This document shows, in pieces, positions 1 to 5,912 of a stretch of DNA of 6,965 nt. Under the pieces are notes generated by a model. The model did not search any database. It worked only from the letters and a program-made list of their open reading frames with translations, and was not told where the DNA came from. Origin of the DNA: Butyricicoccus_A sp964387535. GTDB taxonomy: Bacteria; Bacillota; Clostridia; Oscillospirales; Butyricicoccaceae. The stretch covers positions 1 through 6,965 of the forward strand of contig CAYLXH010000110.1 in the NCBI GenBank assembly GCA_964387535.1. Direction: 5' to 3'. A program made the translations under genes and the position numbers. Within the stretch, counting starts at the first letter, position 1. Every line of letters begins with the position of its first letter.

Positions 1-821
1 GCGAGCTTGGATACATGTTTGGCCAGTACAAGAGAATTCGCAACGAATATGTTGGTGTTCTGACCGGTAAGGGTCTGCAGTGGGGTGGCTCCCTGGCCCG
101 TACGGAGGCTACCGGCTACGGTCTGTGCTATTTTGTCGATGAGATGCTGAAGGATCACGGTGATTCATTCGAAGGCAAGACGGTTTCGATCTCTGGTGCC
201 GGCAACGTTGCGATCTACGCATGCCAGAAGGCAACCGAACTGGGCGCTAAGGTTATCACGATGTCGGACTCCAATGGTTATATTGTTGACGAGAATGGCA
301 TTAATCTGGATGTTGTTCAGGAGATCAAGGAAGTTCGCCGTGGCCGTATCAAGGAATATGTTGACGCAGTACCGACTGCAAAGTACTATGAGGGCCGTGG
401 AGTTTGGACCGTTAAGGCTGACATCGCTCTGCCGTGTGCAACCCAGAATGATATTGGCGAGGAAGATGCGAAGGCACTGGTTGCAAACGGCGTAATGGCA
501 GTTGGCGAGGGTGCAAACATGCCGTCTACTCCGGAAGCAATTGCAGTATTCCAGAATGCCGGCGTTCTGTTTGGACCGGCTAAGGCGGCCAATGCAGGTG
601 GTGTTGCAACATCTGCTCTGGAGATGAGCCAGAACTCTCAGCGTCTGTCCTGGACCTTTGAAGAAGTTGACGCTCGTCTGAAGAAGATCATGATCAATAT
701 CTATCATAACACAGCGGATGCTGCGAAGGAGTATGGTCTGGAGGGCAACTACGTTGCCGGCGCTAACATTGCAGGTTTCCTGAAGGTTGCAGAAGCAATG
801 AAGGCACAGGGTGTTATGTAA
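1..821 (+). CDS. gdhA: Glutamate dehydrogenase, NADP-type, C-terminal part (5' truncated)
   Basis: This cytoplasmic enzyme interconverts glutamate and 2-oxoglutarate plus ammonia. The reading frame is open from base 3 (Glu-Leu-Gly-Tyr before the first Met at 15), so the gene begins left of the window; 272 codons are visible out of roughly 445 in the hexameric bacterial family. Seen: the ligand-domain sequence LTGKGLQWGGS and the PEATGYG-like RTEATGYG segment (visible residues about 20-40), the dinucleotide-binding GAGNVA at about 65-70 followed by SDSNGYI at about 89-94, the conserved CATQNDI, and AANAGGVATSALEMSQNS at about 195-212. These patterns are those of the GdhA family and not of the shorter GluDH I/Rocg type. 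The catalytic lysines of the N-terminal domain lie outside the window. It is a separate unit from the downstream operon, because a strong terminator follows 33 bases after the stop. Confidence 0.97.
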   Translation, partial: ELGYMFGQYKRIRNEYVGVLTGKGLQWGGSLARTEATGYGLCYFVDEMLKDHGDSFEGKTVSISGAGNVAIYACQKATELGAKVITMSDSNGYIVDENGINLDVVQEIKEVRRGRIKEYVDAVPTAKYYEGRGVWTVKADIALPCATQNDIGEEDAKALVANGVMAVGEGANMPSTPEAIAVFQNAGVLFGPAKAANAGGVATSALEMSQNSQRLSWTFEEVDARLKKIMINIYHNTADAAKEYGLEGNYVAGANIAGFLKVAEAMKAQGVM

Positions 822-853
822 ATCCATTTTTCAATAGATAACAATCTGATAGT

Positions 854-889
854 AAAATCCCCTGATTCATTCAGAATCAGGGGATTTTT
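854..889 (+). terminator. Rho-independent terminator of gdhA
   Basis: A perfect 15-bp stem (854-868 with 874-888) encloses the 5-base loop ATTCA. The GC-rich core CCCCTGATTC is followed by ATTTTT. The stem begins with AAAA, so it could also end transcription arriving from the right. Confidence 0.93.
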
Positions 890-1025
890 GAATTTAGCTT
901 GATTGGATATCGTATTTTGATATGATGGAGCGCTCTTTGTCGTTATTCTTAGTCAAGAAAACGAGAGACCAGTAAGGTTACTAGAGCAAAATAGAAAGAC
1001 AACAAAAATAAATCCTATAAACCTA
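890..1025. other. AT-rich intergenic stretch, no gene seen
   Basis: No convincing ORF or RNA gene is visible between the gdhA terminator and the operon promoter. A weak extra promoter can be drawn on the plus strand (TTGATT at 899-904, 16-base spacer, TATGAT at 921-926). If used, it would give a longer 5' leader for the downstream operon. It has no supporting context and may be chance in AT-rich DNA. Confidence 0.4.
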
Positions 1026-1054
1026 TTGACAAAATAGGAAATAAAATGTAAAAT
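1026..1054 (+). promoter_or_regulatory. Sigma-A type promoter of the leader/ABC operon
   Basis: A consensus -35 box TTGACA (1026-1031) is followed after 17 bases by TAAAAT (1049-1054). The predicted start is near 1060-1062, giving a short untranslated region of about 38 bases before the leader ORF at 1099. The -35 box lies inside an inverted repeat CCTATT-N5-AATAGG (1022-1038), which could be a repressor site. That reading is an inference from symmetry only. Confidence 0.8.
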
Positions 1055-1098
1055 ACCAATCAATGAGTAACAGATCAGCAAGAGAGGAGGCAAGAACA

Positions 1099-1227
1099 AT
1101 GCGGACTGGATATTGCAATATGATGCAGAGTGCAATGTGTTTCTGTCGAATGCGACACTCCCGGGCATATTTTACGGGCAGGTGCATGGACGTTTTTTGT
1201 TTTGCGCCTGTACCGAACGGAAAATAG
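1099..1227 (+). CDS. Cys/Met-rich 42-aa leader peptide
   Basis: The ORF starts with ATG at 1099, preceded by the very strong ribosome-binding site GAGGAGG (1084-1090) at 8-base spacing, and ends with TAG at 1225-1227. The product begins MRTGYCNMMQSAMCFCRM and has five Cys (6, 14, 16, 29, 34) and six Met, so 11 of 42 residues contain sulfur. There is no signal peptide or membrane segment. An in-frame ATG at 1063 would add 12 residues (MSNRSAREEART), but it sits at the predicted transcription start without a ribosome-binding site. The stop codon is 11 bases before a terminator-like stem, and codons 20-23 are complementary to that stem. The placement is that of a regulatory leader peptide for the downstream DUF1847/ABC operon. 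Alternatively it could be a functional Cys-rich metal-binding micropeptide. I recognise no named family. Confidence 0.72.
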   Translation: MRTGYCNMMQSAMCFCRMRHSRAYFTGRCMDVFCFAPVPNGK

Positions 1228-1246
1228 TTTGCTGTTTGCCCGGGAG
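1158..1246 (+). promoter_or_regulatory. Candidate antiterminator: leader ORF pairs with terminator 5' arm
   Basis: The ten bases CTCCCGGGCA at 1158-1167 (codons 20-23 of the leader ORF) are the exact reverse complement of TGCCCGGGAG at 1237-1246. That second segment contains the 5' arm of the following hairpin. When the two pair, the hairpin at 1239-1261 cannot form. A small 5-bp hairpin (TGTCG/CGACA, 1144-1157) lies directly before the first arm, over the Cys16 codon. A ribosome halted at Cys14 or Cys16 would leave the arm at 1158-1167 free, whereas one translating through it would mask it. The mechanism is inferred; the complementarity is seen directly. Confidence 0.65.
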
Positions 1247-1270
1247 AACAGAAATCCCGGGATTTCTGTT
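1239..1270 (+). terminator. Attenuator hairpin upstream of the DUF1847 gene
   Basis: A GC-rich 7-bp stem CCCGGGA (1239-1245) / TCCCGGG (1255-1261), with a 9-base loop, is followed by the U-rich ATTTCTGTTT. The same stretch also contains a perfect 24-base palindrome (1247-1270; half-site AACAGAAATCCC). It can fold into an alternative 10-bp hairpin with a CCGG loop when the 5' arm is taken by the leader ORF. The U-tract is interrupted, so partial termination, as in an attenuator, is more likely than full termination. It lies between leader stop and the next start with no gene in between. The palindrome could instead be a DNA operator. Confidence 0.65.
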
Positions 1271-1306
1271 TGCTCATTTATAGTATCAGGACAGGAGATT
1301 GATATC

Positions 1307-1975
1307 ATGGAAAATACAAAAAAATGTGTTCACAGTTGCGCAGATTGCGGCGTTCTTCATTGTTTAACTCGAGCTTCTCAATATCCGGAGTTTTGCCCGA
1401 CAAAGGCACTGGATGAGGAAGAGTTGGAGCGTGTGGTTGCACGTTATACCGATGATCGTGAGAATAACAAGGTAGCGATCGCTTCTGCGGAAGTAGAAGG
1501 TGAGTTTTATGGAAAAGCAACACGAGTAGAGGAGATTATTGAGTTTGCAAAGCGAATCGGTGCAAAGAAAATAGGGATTGCAACTTGTGTTGGTTTGATT
1601 GAAGAAAGCCGTGTCTTTGCTAAAATCCTGCGTCTCCATGGATTTGAGGTGTATGGCATCGGATGTAAGGTAGGCTCTGTCAACAAGACGGAGATTGGAG
1701 TGGAGGAAAAGTACACTTGTGTCACAGGCGCTGTCATGTGTAATCCAATTTTGCAGGCAGAGCTGTTGAATAAAGAGAAGGTTGACCTGAATGTTGTTGT
1801 TGGACTGTGTGTTGGACATGACAGCCTGTTCTATAAATATGCCAATGCCTTGACAACTACCCTCATCACAAAGGATCGTGTCTTAGCACATAATCCAGCT
1901 GGTGCATTGTATCAGGCTCGGGCCTATTATAAACGTCTGCTTGCACAGCCGGAAATCCAATCTGATGATCAATAA
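1307..1975 (+). CDS. DUF1847 Cys-rich, probable metal-binding protein
   Basis: This is a soluble 222-residue protein of the DUF1847 family, whose function is not established. The N-terminus carries a dense Cys/His cluster (C7, H9, C11, C14, H18, C19 in CVHSCADCGVLHC, then C30 in YPEFC), suggestive of zinc or iron-sulfur binding. The remaining part has an alpha/beta look, with further conserved-looking cysteines in IATCVGL (C94), GIGCKVG (C120), YTCVTG (C138), VMCNP (C145) and GLCVGHD (C168, H171). Ten Cys in total and no signal peptide place it in the cytoplasm. ATG 1307 is chosen because AGGAG (1293-1297) is 9 bases upstream and the Cys motif starts right after. The frame stays open back to 1130, but that extension overlaps the leader ORF. 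It is the first structural gene after the attenuator and is followed by the ABC permease after 13 bases. It may handle the imported ligand or act as a sensor; neither is shown. Confidence 0.88.
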   Translation: MENTKKCVHSCADCGVLHCLTRASQYPEFCPTKALDEEELERVVARYTDDRENNKVAIASAEVEGEFYGKATRVEEIIEFAKRIGAKKIGIATCVGLIEESRVFAKILRLHGFEVYGIGCKVGSVNKTEIGVEEKYTCVTGAVMCNPILQAELLNKEKVDLNVVVGLCVGHDSLFYKYANALTTTLITKDRVLAHNPAGALYQARAYYKRLLAQPEIQSDDQ

Positions 1976-1988
1976 GAAAGGGTAAGAT

Positions 1989-2939
1989 ATGAAAAAATAT
2001 TGTAATCTGTTTCTCCTGCTGTTGTCCTTCCTCGCAGCAGAGCTGGTAGCTATTGTGGTGCCAGACTCGGCGAAGCATCAGCAGGCTACCCATCCTTATT
2101 TTGCATGGGTGTTATTGATTATCATGATTGTATTTGTGATACAAGCCGTTATTAGACTGAGCAGAGGGGAAAGCATAGAAACGATCAGTTACAAAGCGCC
2201 GTTTTTGGCGGGAACGATTTTGTTTCTCAATCTTTTGAATATTGTGACTGTAAAAACAGCCATTTGGCCGGTGTTATATTTTCCGTCTCTGGATCGGGTG
2301 TTTGGAACTCTTTTTGAAGATTATGCACTGATACTGAAGTGCGTTGGCTATTCGGCTGGCATCTTGATCCTTGGTGTCATCGGCGGTACAATGGTGGGAT
2401 TTTTTATGGGAGTTGCCGTTGGATTTAATAAAACGGTCAGCTACTGGCTTAGTCCGATTGTTCGAATCCTTGGACCGATTCCATCTACTGCGTGGATTCC
2501 TATTCTTTTGGTGGCGTTCCCGACAGCGCGTGCAGCCAGTGCTTTTATCATTGGACTCTCCGTCTGGTTTCCAGTTGTTGTTATGACTTCCAGCGGTGTT
2601 TCGAATGTCCCAAACTCTTATTTTGAGGTATCTTCTACCTTGGGAGCCAATCATTTTTGGAGCGTATTTCGTGTGGCAGTTCCAGCGGCTATGCCGAGTA
2701 TTTTTCAGGGACTGTTTACTGGAACGTGCAGTTCTTTCATTGCACTGATGACGGCAGAGATGATTGGCGCCAAATACGGTATTGGTTGGTATGTGAACTG
2801 GCAGAAGGAAATGATGTCCTACGCGAATGTATATGCAGGCTTGATCGTCATTGCAGTTCTTTTCTATCTGATTATTACGATTCTGTTTAAAGTGCGCGAC
2901 CATACATTGGTATGGCAGAAGGGAGTTATCAAGTGGTAG
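1989..2939 (+). CDS. ABC transporter permease, NitT/TauT/SsuC-like
   Basis: This 316-residue membrane protein would form the channel of an importer. The C-terminal two thirds match the BPD_transp_1 fold: a GVIGGTMVGFFMGVAVG helix (about 129-145), the IPSTAWIPILL segment (about 164-174), and the EAA loop that contacts the ATPase (about 213-240, EVSSTLGANHFWSVFRVAVP). SsuC/TauC permeases usually have about 250-275 residues. The extra length here is an N-terminal part of about 100 residues with three hydrophobic segments (about 5-24, 38-57, 70-90) before the canonical core. GAAAGGG (1976-1982) precedes the ATG. The 3' end overlaps the ATPase gene, indicating tight translational coupling. The substrate is not evident; family members move nitrate, sulfonates, taurine, thiamine precursors or riboflavin. 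Confidence 0.93.
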   Translation: MKKYCNLFLLLLSFLAAELVAIVVPDSAKHQQATHPYFAWVLLIIMIVFVIQAVIRLSRGESIETISYKAPFLAGTILFLNLLNIVTVKTAIWPVLYFPSLDRVFGTLFEDYALILKCVGYSAGILILGVIGGTMVGFFMGVAVGFNKTVSYWLSPIVRILGPIPSTAWIPILLVAFPTARAASAFIIGLSVWFPVVVMTSSGVSNVPNSYFEVSSTLGANHFWSVFRVAVPAAMPSIFQGLFTGTCSSFIALMTAEMIGAKYGIGWYVNWQKEMMSYANVYAGLIVIAVLFYLIITILFKVRDHTLVWQKGVIKW

Positions 2940-3712
2940 GAGAAATTACATTTGACTCGATCACAAAAATCTTCCACAAGGTAAACGGGGAAACAGTGTA
3001 TGCGCTCAAAGGTGTGAATTTTACGATAAATGCGGGAGACTTTGTGTGCTTGATCGGTCCCTCGGGTTGCGGGAAGTCTACGCTGCTGCGACTGCTTGCC
3101 GGTCTGGATAAGCCAACTAGCGGGTCGATTTACCTGGATGGTAAAAAAGTGACAGGGACAAGTCATGACAGAGGACTGGTGTTTCAGGATCCAACGTTGT
3201 TTCCGTGGCTGACTATTTATGATAATATCGCGTTTGGATTGCGGGCCAGAAAGATCTTTCATCAGCGAAAAGATGATGTGAATGACTTTATGAAATTGGT
3301 AGGATTAGATGGGTTTGAGGCCTCTTATCCGCATCAGCTTTCGGGCGGCATGTGTCAGCGTGCGGCTCTGGCAAGGGCGTTAATTGGTCATCCGACGGTG
3401 TTGCTATTGGATGAGCCATTCGGTGCACTGGATGCATTTACCAGGATGAACATGCAGGATGAACTTCTTCGAATCAAAGCGGAACGAGGGATGACGATGG
3501 TGATGGTGACTCATGATGTTGATGAGGCAGTATATCTCTCGAATAAAATCGTTGTTATGTCTGCTCGTCCGGCAAAGGTGGAGCGCATTGTTGATGTGAA
3601 TCTGTCGCAAGATCGTGATAGAAATAACCCCGAGTTCATTCGTCTGCGCAGTGAGATTCTCAAAGTACTGCATTTTGCGGGCAAAGAAAAAGAAGTGGAG
3701 TATGTGATCTGA
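2933..3712 (+). CDS. ABC transporter ATP-binding protein, NitT/TauT/SsuB-like
   Basis: This cytoplasmic ATPase should power the permease encoded just upstream. All motifs are present (numbered from the GTG start): Walker A GPSGCGKST at 42-50, Q-loop Gln85 in LVFQD, signature LSGGM at 136-140, Walker B VLLLDEP at 156-162, D-loop GALD, and the switch His194 in VTHD. FPWLT after the Q-loop is typical of the nitrate/sulfonate/taurine subfamily. The signature continues as CQR, where RQR or QQR is usual. I choose GTG at 2933 because GAAGGGAG lies about 9 bases upstream and the overlap with the permease is then 7 bases. An in-frame ATG at 2912 adds seven residues but lacks a ribosome-binding site. 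The total length of 259 residues is normal. The intact motifs indicate an active enzyme. Confidence 0.95.
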   Translation: MVGEITFDSITKIFHKVNGETVYALKGVNFTINAGDFVCLIGPSGCGKSTLLRLLAGLDKPTSGSIYLDGKKVTGTSHDRGLVFQDPTLFPWLTIYDNIAFGLRARKIFHQRKDDVNDFMKLVGLDGFEASYPHQLSGGMCQRAALARALIGHPTVLLLDEPFGALDAFTRMNMQDELLRIKAERGMTMVMVTHDVDEAVYLSNKIVVMSARPAKVERIVDVNLSQDRDRNNPEFIRLRSEILKVLHFAGKEKEVEYVI

Positions 3713-3728
3713 GAAAGGGGATCTTCGC

Positions 3729-3929
3729 ATGAAACAAAAGAGTATGACGATTTTTGTGGCTAGTCTGCTGCTTATCACGATCCTGTCTGGATGCAATCTA
3801 TCCGGCAAGCAGGAAGCAACGGCAGAAAGTGCCTCATATACGCAGTTGGTCGATGCTGAGAATTCATCCTCTGGTAACTCTGATTGCTGCAGTGCATTGA
3901 TCGAGGCGATGGAAGCGGAATCAAAATAA
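3729..3929 (+). CDS. Small lipoprotein with C-terminal Cys-Cys
   Basis: This predicted 66-residue protein has a lipoprotein signal peptide: basic start MKQK, a hydrophobic stretch, and lipobox LSGC with Cys22 as the lipidation site. The mature part is only 45 residues, acidic and rich in Ser/Glu, and ends with SDCCSALIEAMEAESK, carrying adjacent cysteines at 53-54. It should be anchored on the outer face of the membrane. GAAAGGGG (3713-3720) lies 8 bases before the ATG. It sits inside the ABC operon, 16 bases after the ATPase and 42 bases before the binding protein. No family is recognised. A ligand-capturing or accessory role beside the binding protein is an inference from position and the Cys pair. 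It could also be the shrunken remnant of a duplicated binding-protein gene. Confidence 0.72.
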   Translation: MKQKSMTIFVASLLLITILSGCNLSGKQEATAESASYTQLVDAENSSSGNSDCCSALIEAMEAESK

Positions 3930-3971
3930 ATTGGTATTATCATATTCATTAAGACAAAAGGAGAAGTATTT

Positions 3972-5027
3972 ATGAAAACAAAACGAATTACAGCGATTGT
4001 GCTGAGCGCACTGGTTGCACTCAGCCTGACCGGATGCGGTGCATCGGACAACAGCACTTCAACGTCTGCCGATACAGCGGGGTGCGGAGATGACTATGTT
4101 CTGAAAATCGGTGAGGCACAAGGGGCTTTATGCCATGCACCGCTGCAGGTTGCGATGGAGAAAGGCTTTTTGGATGAAGAAGGCGTCAACTGGGAGCGGA
4201 TTGATTTCGGAAACGGAGATATTCAGGCCGCTTTGGGCGCAGGAACCATTGATGCAGGCTTTGGTCTGATCGGAAAGTTTATACAGCCGATTGAAAGTGG
4301 ACTGAACATGGTTGTAACTGCTGGCATGCATACGGGCTGCACGAAGATTTTGGTTCGTCCGGATTCTGGTATTACATCCATTGCTGATTTAAAGGGGAAG
4401 AGCATCGGTGTCAGCTCATTGGCAGGTTCTGAGGCTGTCACTGCCAAACGCGCTCTGTATGCGGAAGGAATTGACATCAATGCGGATGGCGGCGAAGTCG
4501 AATTTGCTGTGTACAGTCTAACCGATCAGCCGGTTGCGTTGCAAAACGGTGCAGTGGATGCGATTGCCACTCCCGATCCGATAGCGTCTACAGCGGAGGA
4601 AGAATATGGACTGACTGTATTGCTGGATACGGCAACGACAGAACCGTATGCGAGCGAATACTGCTGCGTAAGCTTTGTTTCTACGGAAGTTGCTGAGGAG
4701 CATCCGCTGGTTGCCGCTGCATTCACGCGTGCGGTACTAAAGGCATCAGCATGGGTTGATGAACATCCGGAGGAAACAGCACAGATGCAGATTGATGCAG
4801 AATATGTAGCTGGCGACGTTGATTTTAATGCCTCCGTCCTCAAGAGCTATCAATATATTCCGAGTGTACAGGGAGGCTATGATGCGCTGGTGAATGTCTC
4901 TGAGGACTTACAGAGGATTGGCGTTTTGAAGGAAAGCACTGATCTGGATGCACTGGTGGAACGGTCTTTCGCGTTCTTTGATGATGTGCCGGATTCTTAT
5001 GCCCCAGGTGGACTCAAATTGCAATAA
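3972..5027 (+). CDS. Substrate-binding lipoprotein, NMT1/SsuA/TauA-like
   Basis: This is the external binding protein of the ABC importer, 351 residues. The signal peptide ends in lipobox LTGC (Cys22). A Ser/Thr-rich linker follows, then the two-lobed type II binding fold: KIGEAQGALCHAPLQVAMEKG (about 45-65), GDIQAALGAGTIDAG (82-96), ITSIADLKGKSIGV (134-147), and the second lobe with GAVDAIATPDP (193-203). The phrases are those of the nitrate/sulfonate/taurine/thiamine-precursor family. Unusual are thiol and imidazole side chains at three loops that normally border the ligand cleft: C54-H55, H120 with C123, and C231-C232; C38 lies in the linker. This suggests a thiol-reactive ligand or a metal, an inference needing a structure model. 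AGGAG lies 8 bases upstream of the ATG. It is the last gene of the operon, and no clear terminator follows immediately. Confidence 0.93.
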   Translation: MKTKRITAIVLSALVALSLTGCGASDNSTSTSADTAGCGDDYVLKIGEAQGALCHAPLQVAMEKGFLDEEGVNWERIDFGNGDIQAALGAGTIDAGFGLIGKFIQPIESGLNMVVTAGMHTGCTKILVRPDSGITSIADLKGKSIGVSSLAGSEAVTAKRALYAEGIDINADGGEVEFAVYSLTDQPVALQNGAVDAIATPDPIASTAEEEYGLTVLLDTATTEPYASEYCCVSFVSTEVAEEHPLVAAAFTRAVLKASAWVDEHPEETAQMQIDAEYVAGDVDFNASVLKSYQYIPSVQGGYDALVNVSEDLQRIGVLKESTDLDALVERSFAFFDDVPDSYAPGGLKLQ

Positions 5028-5133
5028 CAAGTTGAGCATTTTGTTGTGTTAGAGGGTCATCAATCTGACCTTGGCAGACCCTGAGCCAGGGAAGTATGGA
5101 GAAACAGGATGTAGCCGCCTGCGGAGCAGGTTG
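5028..5133 (+). other. Non-coding spacer after the ABC operon
   Basis: No gene is seen. Several short competing hairpins can be drawn: AGGGTC (5053-5058) with GACCCT (5077-5082), GGTCA (5055-5059) with TGACC (5066-5070), and CCTGC/GCAGG (5118-5130). None has a T-tract, so an ordinary intrinsic terminator directly behind the binding-protein gene is not apparent. Confidence 0.4.
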
Positions 5134-5255
5134 CCTTGACAGGTGGTTGGCGGCCTGTTATCATCGACCGGGCGATGGGGGCGCCGTGTGGATCTCTCTG
5201 ACCTCGTTGCCCATCGCCAGAACGCACGCAACAGGCCGACGGCCTCCTGTCAAGG
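5134..5255. repeat. Long nested inverted repeat (122 bp)
   Basis: Three perfect arms nest in order: CCTTGACAGG (5134-5143) with CCTGTCAAGG (5246-5255), CGGCCTGTT (5151-5159) with AACAGGCCG (5230-5238), and GGCGATGGG (5171-5179) with CCCATCGCC (5210-5218). Together they give one long interrupted stem-loop in DNA or RNA. The stretch is visibly richer in G and C than the genes on either side. It ends 11 bases from the stop of the IS30 remnant. It may be a palindromic mobile repeat, a structured end of a mobile element, or a structured RNA; the sequence does not decide. Confidence 0.7.
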
Positions 5256-5266
5256 TCGGCGGATGG

Positions 5267-5855
5267 TTACGCAGCATAGATAGCATCCATCTCCGAATCG
5301 AAGGCTTCATCTGGTGTCCGATAGCCCAGAATCTTACGGGGAAGCGCATTTGCCCAAAGCTCAACAGACAGGATATCATCTGCGCTATAAGAATCCATAC
5401 GTTTGCCCTTGGGCAGACAACGGCGGATCAGGCCATTATGATTTTCAATGCTGCCTTTTTCCCAGGAACTGTAGGGGTGTGCAAAGTAAACCTTCCAGCA
5501 ATGCACGGCCGGCACAGGAATCCAGAGACCAGCCATCTTCCCTGAAATACTTGTCCACATATTGAAGAAATGGACGCTTTTCCAGCGCATCATAATGACG
5601 GCAGCTATGGCTTCTGTTTTCCTGATACGCTTTCCAGGCAGTCTTCGCCTTAAAACGATACACCTTGCCATTGTACAGCGGCGTCATGCCTTTCCGGATG
5701 ATATTGCGTACCGTGTTGGGAGAGCAATGCAGTTCCTTCTGTGCAATGGCATTGGCTTTCCAGCCATCCTTCAGCCGCAGCTCAATCAGGATATAATCTT
5801 CGTAACTCAGGTGTTTACCTTTTTCATGGCTTGTGATATGATTGGAATAGTCCAT
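5267..5855 (-). pseudogene. IS30-family transposase, internally deleted and frameshifted
   Basis: The minus-strand gene starts with ATG at 5855-5853. It encodes the N-terminal helix-turn-helix part (HLSYEDYILIELRLKDGW, then IAQKELHCSPNTVRNIIRKG) up to about residue 122 (CAGRALLEG, near 5490). At that point the match moves to another frame and jumps directly to the C-terminal end of the DDE domain (VYFAHPYSSWEKG, IENHNGLIRR, PRKILGYRTPDEAF), ending at TAA 5267-5269. The sum is about 196 residues against the usual 320-350 or so. The two catalytic Asp segments between these parts are missing, leaving only the final Glu region. A deletion of several hundred bases with a frame change explains this. 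The remnant cannot encode an active enzyme. It points away from and convergent with the ABC operon. Confidence 0.87.
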
Positions 5856-5862
5856 AGTGATT

Positions 5863-5912
5863 GCCTCTTTTCTGTGTTGATCGTTTTAGCAGATTGATTC
5901 TAACACAGAGGC
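5863..5912. repeat. Inverted repeat upstream of the IS30 transposase
   Basis: TCTGTGTT (5871-5878) pairs perfectly with AACACAGA (5902-5909). Outer bases GCCTC (5863-5867) and GAGGC (5908-5912) extend the symmetry with a small offset. It lies just before the transposase start and probably belongs to the element, where such stems may limit read-in transcription from outside; that role is inferred. Confidence 0.5.

Noticed and set aside
165..827. Minus-strand 220-codon ORF opposite gdhA
   Set aside because: It is a shadow of the gdhA reading frame with low-complexity, His/Cys/Asn-rich composition and no ribosome-binding site.
1130..1306. N-terminal extension of the DUF1847 gene to an ATG at 1130
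   Set aside because: The frame is open but has no ribosome-binding site there, overlaps the leader ORF and hairpin region, and the family's Cys-rich start follows ATG 1307, which has AGGAG at good distance.
1055..1306. T-box or known metabolite riboswitch in the operon leader
   Set aside because: I see no T-box motif, SAM-type or thiamine-type conserved core; the leader ORF with complementary arms explains the structure better.
2274..2903. Minus-strand 209-codon ORF opposite the permease gene
   Set aside because: It lies entirely antisense to an unmistakable permease and its translation is hydrophilic and unlike any known protein.
3404..4057. Minus-strand 217-codon ORF across the ATPase end and the lipoprotein genes
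   Set aside because: It spans three well-supported plus-strand features on the opposite strand and resembles no family.
5134..5255. CRISPR array or integron attC site
   Set aside because: The repeats are inverted and nested, not direct and spaced, and no integrase or cas gene is present.
5096..5545. Plus-strand ORF of 149 codons over the inverted repeat and IS30 remnant
   Set aside because: Its right half is antisense to clear transposase sequence and its left half is the palindromic non-coding stretch.
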